The position numbers were made by a program, and so were the translations under genes. From Symsagittifera roscoffensis (Eukaryota; Xenacoelomorpha; Acoela; Convolutidae), in contig NC_087067.1 of the NCBI RefSeq assembly GCF_963678635.1, positions 44,183,829 through 44,247,828 on the forward strand: 64,000 nucleotides of DNA, written 5' to 3'. Within the stretch, counting starts at the first letter, position 1; every line of letters starts with the position of its first letter. A model generated the notes under the pieces. That model had not been told where the DNA came from. It searched no databases and saw only the letters and a program-made list of their open reading frames with translations. Positions 54,534-64,000 of this stretch are shown here, piece by piece.

Positions 54534-55546
54534 TTAGATAAGTTTTGTGAATCGTACCTGTGGATATAGTCAATAGCTTTCGAAAGTTGGAGATATAGTT
54601 CAAATAGGGAATAGAAAATTTAAAAAATATTGCAAAAAATGATTAAGATTATTACAAAAGATTCAAAGGTATCAAAAAGAAATATGATTAAAAGTTTAAA
54701 TATCGTTAAAAAGTTTATGAGAATGTTAAGAATTATGTTGACTGGTCGAGAGAAGAGCATTTAAGAATTGGCTTCTCGATCGAATATTTTTTGGTGTTTG
54801 AGGCAATTTTCAAGTGTGGTCGAATTATTTATTGGTTTTTTGACAAGTGGGTTGAGTTTTGTGAAAAATTGTTGGGGGCAAATTTTATGGTGATCGGGAG
54901 GTCTTCTTTTTCTTTATTTTTATTTTTCAAATGATCTGGGGTATTTTTGAGATTTTTATACTTTAGGCTAATTAAAACGGTCGTTCTTTTACTTTAGGCT
55001 AATTTAACATATTTGTTTTGGGTGGTATTTGAGGTCTGAGTTGGGGAAATATTGTTGATTTTTGGGTTATTAGATAAGGGAGGGTTATGATATTATGGTG
55101 ATTTTTATTTTAGTTGTCAAGTTGGAGTGGTTTGCTTATTTTTGACCTGGAGGTCGCAAAGTTATAGTTATAGATATGCCTGGAGTTTAATATCGTTCGT
55201 CTAGTTGATTTGTGCTAGAGTTAGAGAAGGTGACGGATTGGATGAATCCTATTGGCTAATTATGAACTAGTGTCGCTACGTGTTTGTCAGCATGTTTTTT
55301 TGAAAAATGAAAGTTCAAAATATTTCAGAGGTGCAAAGATTATGAAATATAAAATTAAAGCTGCTTTTGAAATTCGACTTTCTTTAATATTTTAGATTGT
55401 GGGATGAATGTTTTATAGTTTTTACGTGGTTGATTTCTAAGTCGTGATGACTCTCTATGTTCTGATTTGTCAATTTGTTCTTGGGGTATTATTTTTTCTG
55501 TCAATTTTCTATTTTTTCTTTCTTTTTGAGGTATATTTTGATCTAG
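54534..55546 (-). other. non-coding gap between pol and env genes, element B
   Basis: It is homologous to 32.06-33.05 kb of A and lacks an open frame. CCACAG|GTACGATTC just before the mini-ORF is shared with A and may be a splice signal for the downstream genes. Confidence 0.5.
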
Positions 55547-57314
55547 CTATTTTGTTTTGTTTTTCGTTGTAGTTGATTTTTTATTTTGGTTTTCGAGATG
55601 AATGTCATGTTGTTCCTTTGTTTTATTCTCCGTATGTGGGTTATTTTGAATAACTTTTAAAACTGTGAAAGAATATAATTGAGTTAGTTCGCGTAGTGCG
55701 TATTCTTTTGGGTAATAAGGTAATAGATTGTTTCGATGTTGAACAATTTCTTTTTTATCTGAGTCGGTGATTTTATATGTGACATCAGTGGGTTTGGCAA
55801 TTATTTGGTATGGTCCTCTACGAAGGGGTTGTAATTTTTTAGAAATTCCTTTTTGAGTGTTAAAATTGGGTATTAAAACAAATGTTCCAATTTTTAAATC
55901 GGAGGCTGGTGTAAAGCGTGAATTTATTTGTTCATTAATGTTTTGCCTTTGTAACAACTTTTTTGTTACTTTTTGGTAAATTTCATTGTGTTTTTTATCT
56001 CTGTTTAAAATCCATTTGGTGTGTGTACCGGAGGCTAATTTAAGAATTTGTGGATGATGAAAATGATCTTCATAGTGCGTGTGTAAAGGTAGGTTATAAC
56101 AAATTGAGTCTTTGGTCGGTTGACAATGACTTTGTGCATTTTTATGAGAGTTTGCTGTAAACATAATTGGTTTGCGTGGCTTTTGATTAAAAACCATTTC
56201 ATATGGTGACATTCGTAGAGTTGTCGTGATTTGTGAATTATATGCTAAGGGAAATAGTTTTACATCTGCTGACCATTCGGTATATTTTGTATCATTTCCA
56301 TTGATGATACATCTAAGATATTCTTGTAATGAACGGTTCATACCTTCGACTAAGCCGTTTGTCCAAGGTGCGTGAGATGTACGTGGTTTGTGTTTGATGT
56401 TATATAAATGACATAGTGTGATGATTTCATTATTTATGAATTCCGTACCGTTGTCTGTAACTAAAATTTCTGGTAGTCCGAATTTGGCTATACAATGTTT
56501 TGCCTTTGTAACAACTTTTTTGTTACTTTTTGGTAAATTTCATTGTGTTTTTTATCTCTGTTTAAAATCCATTTGGTGTGTGTACCGGAGGCTAATTTAA
56601 GAATTTGTGGATGATGAAAATGATCTTCATAGTGCGTGTGTAAAGGTAGGTTATAACAAATTGAGTCTTTGGTCGGTTGACAATGACTTTGTGCATTTTT
56701 ATGAGAGTTTGCTGTAAACATAATTGGTTTGCGTGGCTTTTGATTAAAAACCATTTCATATGGTGACATTCGTAGAGTTGTCGTGATTTGTGAATTATAT
56801 GCTAAGGGAAATAGTTTTACATCTGCTGACCATTCGGTATATTTTGTATCATTTCCATTGATGATACATCTAAGATATTCTTGTAATGAACGGTTCATAC
56901 CTTCGACTAAGCCGTTTGTCCAAGGTGCGTGAGATGTACGTGGTTTGTGTTTGATGTTATATAAATGACATAGTGTGATGATTTCATTATTTATGAATTC
57001 CGTACCGTTGTCTGTAACTAAAATTTCTGGTAGTCCGAATTTGGCTATCCAGTGTTCATAAAGTGTTGTATAAGCGTAATAAGCGTTACAATGTGGTACT
57101 GGGTTAAGTGCTACATAATGTGTAAATGCGTCAACAATTACCATAATGTAGGAGTTTCCTTCGGATGATGGTGAAATTGGTCCTTTTGTATCAAATGAAA
57201 TACGGTGGTTGAAGTACAAACTTTGTCCTTTAAAGTCTTGTTTTTGTGCTATTTGTTTTTGATTTGGATAAGGTTTATTTAGCTGACATACTATACAATC
57301 ATTGCATAGTACTT
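55547..57314 (-). pseudogene. pol: integrase, element B, with internal duplication
   Basis: The zinc-binding CNDC and CIVC lie near 57.30 kb, out of frame with RNase H by a one-base deletion. The DDE core is complete in 56488-57219: ISFDTKGPISP (Asp), ILVTDNGTEFI (Asp), NGLVEGMNRSLQEY (Glu). The frame then runs into a second copy of the same 557 bp and is lost at the junction (QRQNIV). The other copy (55547-56341) provides the C-terminal region (FVLIPNFNTQKGISKK, HRNNLLPYYPKEYALRELTQ) that resembles the gypsy integrase GPY/F area. Confidence 0.8.
55941..57054 (+). repeat. 557 bp apparently perfect tandem duplication
   Basis: 55941-56497 is repeated as 56498-57054. The junction is AATG|TTTTGCC. 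I found no difference between copies in the stretches compared. It duplicates the integrase catalytic Glu region and part of the C-terminal domain. Confidence 0.88.
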
Positions 57315-58749
57315 TTATCCAATTGGTGCATTTGGAAAATAAAAGTTTTGTATGAAATTTGAATATGTTTTCTCTGATCCAGAGTGTCCTTTAATGTTTT
57401 GTGTATGTGAGATATTAAAAGCTATGAGAATCATACTTAAAGGGAGACAGGGAACTGTAGATTCATTTAATTGGTATTCTAGAAGGTCTGTGTTTTCATT
57501 AATTGTTGTATTATTAAATTTTCGAAAATATCGAAGGAGTGTTTTATTTCCTAATATTGTTGTATCTGCCTTTACGGGTTTAGTTTTATATTTGTGCCAT
57601 GATTTTAGTTGTCTAATTATTGGGTCAAGATTTTGATATTGTTTCAAGGTATTAATTGTAATTTTATCTTTTGGGGGGAGAAAAATGTTTTCTATTTCTA
57701 ATTTAGATAAAGGAATTGTATCAAGTGGGTCATGGAGGTCAAAAACTTGATTTATTGTGTATTTTGAATCGTTTGTTTGTGGTCCTGATAAATTTATTTT
57801 ATCAGTTAGATTTTCTTTTTCAATTAATGGAAAAAGGTCTTTTTTATGCGGGTGTTGTTTTACTCTTTTTTGTTGGGTGTTATTTTTTATCCATTGTGAA
57901 TATGGAATTGGTTTAATAGTTGATGTTCCAAGTAGATCAACTTCGTAGTGGTTATTTTGGCAATCTAAATTAAGTGGGAAGTGTTGTAGATTATTTATTT
58001 GTGATTGTTCAACGTCAGTTTTTACTGCATATTTGCATTCTAGTCGGGGTGATGTTTCGTTTTCTGCAAGGTAAAATTTTATATTTTTGGGTATTTCAAC
58101 TGTAGTTTTACGTGTAAGTAATTCAGGTGGTGTATTTCGACTTAAAGTGTCTGGTAATGCAAGATTTTTTCCTGCTGTCCAAACTATATGTAAGTTTGGG
58201 AATTTCATTAGAATTAATTGAAATCTATAAACTCGGTGATTTGGATTAGATTTTTGTGTAAAGAGAAAAATGATTGGTTTGTGATCTGTGAATAGAACTG
58301 TTGGATGTTTTGATCCAAGTATCAGAAATTCATACTCTGTTAGTGTATATATTATGGCTGTACATTCTCTCATTAGAGTTGAGAGTCGTAGCTCTGCTTG
58401 AGTGAATAATCGAGAATTTGCTGATATAAGATTCATTTTGTTTGTGCCATTGTGTGATTGTAATAATGCTGCGCCGATGCCAAAATTCGAAGCATCGCAC
58501 ATTGCATAGAATGGTTGATTTGGATCTGGAATTGTATTCGAAATTTGTTCAGTTAAGAGTTTTTTAATTTCTTCAAATCGTGCTTGATGTTCTGTGTTCC
58601 ATTCAAAATTATTTTGTTGTCTAAGTATATTATAGAATGGTCTTAGGTATAATTGCATTTTATAGACATATTTGCTTAAAAAATTTAATATTCCAAGGAA
58701 TTCTTCGATTTTCTTTTCGTTTGTTGGTGGTTGGAGCTTTTGAATAGCA
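57315..58749 (-). pseudogene. pol: RNase H and RT connection, element B
   Basis: It contains MQLYLRPFYNILRQ of the connection, FYAMCDASNFGIGAALLQ, LMRECTAIIYTL and VLFTDHKPIIFLF of RNase H, NHRVYRFQLILMKFP, and the linker to integrase with a zinc-finger His in IKGHSGSEKTYSNF. The frame ends FPNAPIG at 57315 by frameshift. Upstream the join to RT is broken in an A-run near 58.77 kb. Confidence 0.82.
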
Positions 58750-59892
58750 TCAATGCGTGATTTTAATGGAGTGATTTTTTTTTTCTATATTGTGTCCTAA
58801 GAATTTAACTCTTGTTAAAAAGAAGTGTGATTTATCGGGGGCGGCCTTCAGATTTTCGTTCTGAAGTATTTTGTGATAATGTTCTAAAACATTAAACATT
58901 TCTTCTTTTGTCTGTGATTGCATAAAAACATCGTCTAGATAGGTGATTGCGTTTTTCTTTAGTATTAGTGGTCTAAAAATTTTACTCATAAAAGCTGAAA
59001 ATGCTGCTGGTCCTATGGATATTCCATAGAATAGGCGGTTGAATTCATATTGCTGATTTCCAATAACAAATTGTGTTAAGCGTCGCGATTGTTCATCTAG
59101 TGGCATTTGATTATATGCACTATTCATATCTGCGGTTGTAAAGTATTTTCCGTTTATTTTTGTTAAAATAACTTGTATTGGTTCAATAGGCCAATTGCAT
59201 TTTGATTCGTCTATTAGTGAATTCAGATATCTAGCGTCTAGAACTATTTTTAATGATTCTCCTTTTGCTAGGATGATAACAGGGTTGATAAATGTGTTAC
59301 CTTTTGGTTGTTCTTCTTTGTTTACCGGTGATATAATTTTGTATTGTTCTAAAATATCAAGTAATCTGTTCACTTTATCGTGTAAATGAATTGGTACTTT
59401 ACTTGCTCTTTGTTTTTTGAAAACTGCGTCAGGTTTTAATGGGAGATGTAGTGATGAACTAATTTTGCCAACACCAAATTTGGATGTTGCATAGACTGAT
59501 GGATATTTTATTAGCTGTTTGGCTAACTTATCAAATTCGTCTTGTGTTATTTGTGAATGTTGGAAGTTAAACATTGTTAAAAATTTCTGTTGATCCTCTG
59601 TATAGTGTTTTATGTTGAATGTAGGTTTGAAATATGGGGTTTTTGTGAAATAATCTGTATTTCTTTTTTCATTACTTATTATATTATTTATGGATAGTTC
59701 TTCATTAAGAATTGTGGATTGACAAATATCTAATAATTGGAGTATATTATTTACGCGGTATGCTTTTTCGTGTACTGGTGATATCGTAGCGTTGGTTTCG
59801 CAATATCCCAAAAGTCCTAAAGGTAATGTTACTTGATAGGGTGTATTATTGTATACATGTAACGAAATAATATCTGAATTCGAGTTTTTCAA
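58750..59892 (-). pseudogene. pol: reverse transcriptase, element B (YLDD kept)
   Basis: A 380-codon frame has KIVLDARYLNSLI, FTTADMNSAYNQMPL, LFYGISIGPAAFSAFM and TYLDDVFMQ; the YLDD codons are at 58930-58941. The palm is therefore catalytically complete, unlike element A. An A-run near 58.77 kb shifts frame after FLGHNIE. Confidence 0.85.
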
Positions 59893-59926
59893 ATATTTTA
59901 TGGATGAAATTGTGATTTTGAAAAAT

Positions 59927-62900
59927 TTATGAATAGTTTGAATTCAAAGTCTGACATATAGAGTTGTTGTTTATTTTATTTTTATCATATTGGTGAACTT
60001 GTTTTATTGAAAAATTATATATGTTTCCTGATAGTGGTTTCAGGTGTTTTCTTTGTTGGTTATATATTGGATAAAATTTTGAAAAGAATGGTGGTTGTTT
60101 ATTTAATTTTTGAAAAAATGTTAGGGATGTGTCTTTTGTTTTTGTGTATTTATCTTTGATTAGTATTTTACTATTCAAGATGTTGATTGTTGGTATATAT
60201 TTAGAGATAAATGGTATTCCAATGATATTGTGTTTAATATCAGTGATATGAAATATTTGTTTAAATGGTTTATTTAAAATTTTATTTTGCTCTATTGTTC
60301 TTGTGGGGAGAAGAAATAATTGAATTTTTCCATAGTTTACCAATGTTGATCCTTGTGCTGTTGCTAGTTTACTGGAGGTTTCAAGAGGTGTTAGTTTTGG
60401 GTGTAATGTTTTTATCTCATTCCATATGGGAATGTTTATTATGTTTGATTCTACTCCTGAATCAATTAAAAAATCAATTTCAAGATCTGGTGGTTGAAAT
60501 TCTTTGTTTCTTGGACTTTCTAAAAGAAATGGTATTGTCCAAATTTTTTCTTTGGGTTGTTCTTTTTGTATATTTTGATAGATGTGATTTGCATTCAAGC
60601 ATTTTGTTTCGTCATTTTCATTGGATTGATTTGTAGTGTTGATTTCGTTAGTTTCTTGTGCCGTTTGTGTGGAATGGATGGGTTCAATATAATAATTGTG
60701 AAGGAGTTCTAATTGATTTTCATATATGTGTGATGAAAAAGGTTGTTCATATATAATAGGTTCGTAGTCATTTTCGACTGCTATCATATTTATGGAGATA
60801 GTGTTTTCTGTATCACTTTCTGAATCTGATGATCCACAGTTTATTTGATTTAGTAGTAGTTTGCCATTTACTGTGACATCAATACCTGGGGGGTCTGATG
60901 TTGTTTCTGGATTTGATTGTACTTGATTAATATGTCTTTGATGTTTAGGTGTACTACTTCTGTGGCGATTGTTAGAATTAATATAATGGCTATTATTTCT
61001 GTGTGGTGATTGGGAATAATTTCTATAACGATTATTGTAGCTTGAATGTCGATTTTGTGAATTATTTCGTGATCTGTTTTGATAATTATTGTTGGTTCTG
61101 TTATAGTTTGATCTGTTATATGAGTTATTCCTGGATCGATTGTTCGGGTAATTCTGGTTTCGGTTGTTTGAATAACTTCTATTTCGATTATTGGAGTAGT
61201 TCCTATTTCTATTATATGATGAGTTTCGTGACTGATTGTTTGGATAGTATTTATTCCTTGATTGGGAATTAGATCTAGAAACAAATTGTGTTGTATTTGA
61301 ATTTGATCTGGAGTAGTTATTTCGACCATTCGGTCTATTGTAATGATTTTGTGACGAATTTTGTGTATTTCTTCGTTCTGGTGATCTTCCTCTATAACTT
61401 GAGTTATATGGTGATTGGGTTCTCGTGTAATTGGTATTGTTCGGAAGTGGTTTTCCTGAACTGTTGTTGCTGTATACATTTTTGTTTGGTAGATTTTGAT
61501 CTTTCTTCATGTATTGATAGAATGAATTACTTGGTTCTTTATATTTTTGAGGTTTGTTTTGATTATCCTGTTGTTTTTGTCTACATTCAGAAATACTATG
61601 TCCGTATCGTCGGCAATAATTACACCATTTTTTGAAAGATGGTTTGCCTTTAAATTTTGGGTGTTTTTCATAAATATTGAGTATTTCAGTGATTTTTTCA
61701 ACGAGGTCTGTATCTGAATCCTGTATATTGTTGATATTTGTGGTATTTGTTTCAATTCGGTTAACATATTGTAATTTCAGATTTTCTGTTTCTTCAAGTT
61801 TCATTGTGATTTCCGCTTGCTCTAGTTTGTCTACTAGTTTTCGAAAATCTAAATCGGGCTCTCGAATTGAGGAGGGATGGGATGCTCTCTTTTTTATCGC
61901 TATTTTCCTTAATTGAGGTGTTAAGGTCATCATTAAGATTTCTGTCATTTTTGTGTTTTTATAGTCGTGTGTATTTAATGAATATGCTTTTCGAACTAGT
62001 GTTTCGATACGTACTGCTAATTGTTTGATGGTTTCATTTGGTAATCTGCGAATTTCATTACATAAAACTCTTTGTTGTTGTTTATTTCTTTCGGAGTCAA
62101 ACATTTTTGAAAATTCTTGTGTAAATCTTTTCCAATTTGATTTTATTTCTATAGGCAATACTGAAAACCATTTTTGGGCTGCGCCGTCTAAGGTTGTCTG
62201 TATCAACGCTGTGCGGCGATGTATCCAATTTTGATGTAGTGGCGTATTAATTGGTTCAGGTCCTATATTTAAAATTAAATTTGCTGTTACTGCATTTAAA
62301 TAATCTTCAACAGAATATTCAGGGTCTGTTCCTGTGAATACCATTAATGGTTTGTTTGATGTTATTGATGATCCACCCATAAGGTATGGATTCATTGTCA
62401 TTTGTAATGATTCTGCGGCATTTGGCATTTGTGAAAAATTTGAAAGTTGATTTTTTGTTATTTCGTGTTGTTGAAGGTAATATGGGAGTGGTATTTCATT
62501 TTGCATTTGTGTTGGTTGATACGAGTGTGTGATCATTGGGTTTTGTGGCTGAATTGGTTGAAAAGATTGTGTATTAATTGGGTTTTGTATTTGTATTGGT
62601 TGTTGATTTTGTGTATCTATTGGGTGTGGAGAAAAAATTCTATGATTTGTATATGGTTTCTGCACTCTTTGTCCACGATATTCTTGAGTGTATGGTGCAA
62701 ATATATCTGGTTGTAAATAATCATCATCAGAGGATAGATAATCCGTTTGATGAGATGCTTGTATTTTATTTTTATTCTGTTGAAAGAATGGGTAATTTTC
62801 ACTACGATCCTGTGGAGGATGTGAATTAGTTTGAAAATTTACTGAGTTGGTTGTTGTCATTGGATTATCCCAATATTGAGATCTTATCTGATTATTATTA

Positions 62901-63082
62901 TTTTTTCGTGGGGGATAGTTTGTTTTTGATGAATGTGTGTAATTATAATTTTGTTCTGCAAAAGTGTTTCTTTTGAATGTTCTGTGTGTTTTTGACGGTA
63001 TTGTCATGGGTCTATATGTTTGATAATCTATTTGTGGATATTTTGGAGCAACCGAAGGTTTAACGGTTGATTGTAAGGTTAC
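59927..63082 (-). pseudogene. gag-pro: gag capsid, nucleocapsid and protease, element B
   Basis: The frame is open for 1052 codons from just after the TAG at 63083-63085; the first ATG is at 63007. Order from that ATG: Gln/Asn/Pro-rich linker, capsid (TGTDPEYSVEDYLNAV, NETIKQLAVRIETLVRKAYS) at roughly residues 225-420, CCHC knuckle CNYCRRYGHSISEC at about 461-475, a low-complexity Asn/Arg/Ser/Tyr tract at about 530-700, and protease with FLIDSGVESNIIN at about 844-856 (Val where A has Ala after DSG). It ends near 59.93 kb by a frameshift just before RT. Confidence 0.82.
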
Positions 63083-64000
63083 CTATGCTAGTGAAGTGTT
63101 TGTATTTCTTGGTGTTGTTAAATTTGGACGTATCGGTGAAATACTTTGTTGTGTAGTTGTTGTTGTTTGGACGATTTCTTCATTTGTGAAGTGTGATGGT
63201 GTTTGAATATCATTTTGAGTGAGGTTCCTAGTTCCATTAAGGTTTTCATTGTGTATGGCGGTCGATTTTAAACTATTATTTCGCGTATCGGGTAAAAATG
63301 TATTGTAGTTTAATGGTGTTGCATCAATGGATAATGGTATTACCCTTACATAATCTCTTACATAAGATATTGTACTTATTGCCTGACTTGAGATTGATTG
63401 TGGGATATTTATGAATGCATGGTGACACCATTCGGGGTCCCAAACGTAGTCTGATTGTTCTGTGATGGCGGTATCATCGTTTGATTTTTGGGGTCTGAAA
63501 TTTTTTCTAGCTTGTGAAATTAAATCTATATTATGTGTGAAATAATCTATTATAAAGCATGCCAAAATTTTTTGTAAGTCATGTTTTGTATGTTGTGAAA
63601 CTTCATCTTTAGTGAAATTTTCTTTAATTATATGTAGAAAAGTTGAGAATAGTGTAATTTCATGTCGTACCTTTATATGTTTGGATGTCTCATTCGGTGA
63701 GATATGCGGGATTGGGTTTTCGTTTTCTAATAATGAAATATAACTATATATTATTGCAAAAACTTCATTAGTAAATATGGAGTTTGCTCTTTGTGAGTCA
63801 TGATATTGTATGCTTTTTATATATTCTGAGAATACTTTTGAAAATTCTAAATCAAGATCGTCTGTTTGAATTACATATTTGCGGTGATTCGGGTTTGGTG
63901 AGCTGAATTCTATGGTGTAGATTCCGTATTGTTGTGTTAAGTTACATATATTTTTCAGATAGTGATCAAAAATCTGTCTTTTTATTTTTACATCTGGGAA
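63083..64000 (-). pseudogene. gag: gag N-terminal part, element B, open to the window edge
   Basis: 306 codons are open from the window end to a TAG (63085-63083). The TAG is in the same frame as the next 1052-codon frame. Element A has CAA at the aligned place, so the TAG is most simply a nonsense mutation. Residues match A (QHTKHDLQKI, FIIDYFTHN, FLPDTRNNSL). The start of gag lies outside the window. Confidence 0.7.

Larger units (their letters stand above)
46805..64000 (-). mobile_element. Ty3/gypsy retrovirus-like element B, 5' end beyond the window
   Basis: This is a second member of the element A family in the same orientation. It contains the 3' LTR (46805-47215), the post-env ORF, env, the Pro-rich frame, the membrane mini-ORF, integrase, RNase H, RT, protease and gag up to the window edge. 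It differs from A by scattered substitutions, by different frameshifts, by an insertion of about 0.86 kb in the 3' UTR and by a 557 bp tandem duplication in integrase. It keeps the integrase core and YLDD that A has lost, but is also inactive. Confidence 0.88.

Noticed and set aside
63083-63085. TAG between two in-frame gag halves as programmed readthrough
   Set aside because: The aligned codon in element A is CAA and the site is upstream of capsid rather than between gag and pol, so a nonsense mutation is simpler.

Overview
The window is metazoan nuclear DNA, AT-rich and poor in host genes, and it is dominated by decayed LTR retroelements. A BEL/Pao element is present, a superfamily known only from animals. 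Short introns with GT..AG ends and 3' splice sites of the form TACTAAC...TTTCTAG can be read. Together these point to an invertebrate. A nematode is one possibility, but nothing in the sequence fixes the phylum.

Layout. 1-1.6 kb is spacer with one exon-like patch. 1.6-5.1 kb is an old, broken Ty3/gypsy pol relic on the minus strand. 5.1-8.26 kb is repeat-rich spacer, including a 300 bp pentanucleotide satellite. 8.26-13.03 kb is a 2.385 kb unit duplicated in tandem; each copy carries a preserved 156 bp terminal-exon-like frame with a poly(A) signal on the minus strand. A cluster of short GCGGAATCCGC palindromes follows. 14.43-15.44 kb is a giant fold-back (arms of about 485 bp), and a 180-213 codon ORF of unknown function reads out of its right arm. 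16.07-22.77 kb is a degenerate BEL/Pao element (gag, protease, RT, RNase H, integrase) with remnants of matching long terminal repeats outside it.

24.33-42.31 kb is a compound Ty3/gypsy retrovirus-like element (element A, minus strand). It has 410 bp LTRs, a 4 bp target duplication (ATCC) at its outer edges, and an extra truncated LTR-leader unit at its 3' end. 42.31-46.80 kb is spacer with a second palindrome cluster (TTTCAGATCTGAAA). 46.81 kb to the window end is a second copy of the family (element B), cut off by the window edge inside gag.

Elements A and B together reveal an unusual retroelement. In transcription order it has: LTR with a strong splice donor; long leader with a small Arg-rich ORF; a pre-gag ORF; what looks like a single-frame gag-protease-RT-RNase H-integrase; a roughly 1 kb non-coding gap; a one-span membrane mini-ORF; a long proline/serine-rich frame with no methionine codon; an envelope glycoprotein resembling captured chuvirus-type glycoproteins; a post-envelope Ser/Pro-rich ORF that overlaps the envelope stop by ATGA; and an 83-85 nt intron placed directly after the last stop codon. 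Neighbouring frames overlap by 4-35 nt, which suggests polycistronic or spliced expression. Every copy here is inactivated by scattered frameshifts, nonsense codons or deletions.
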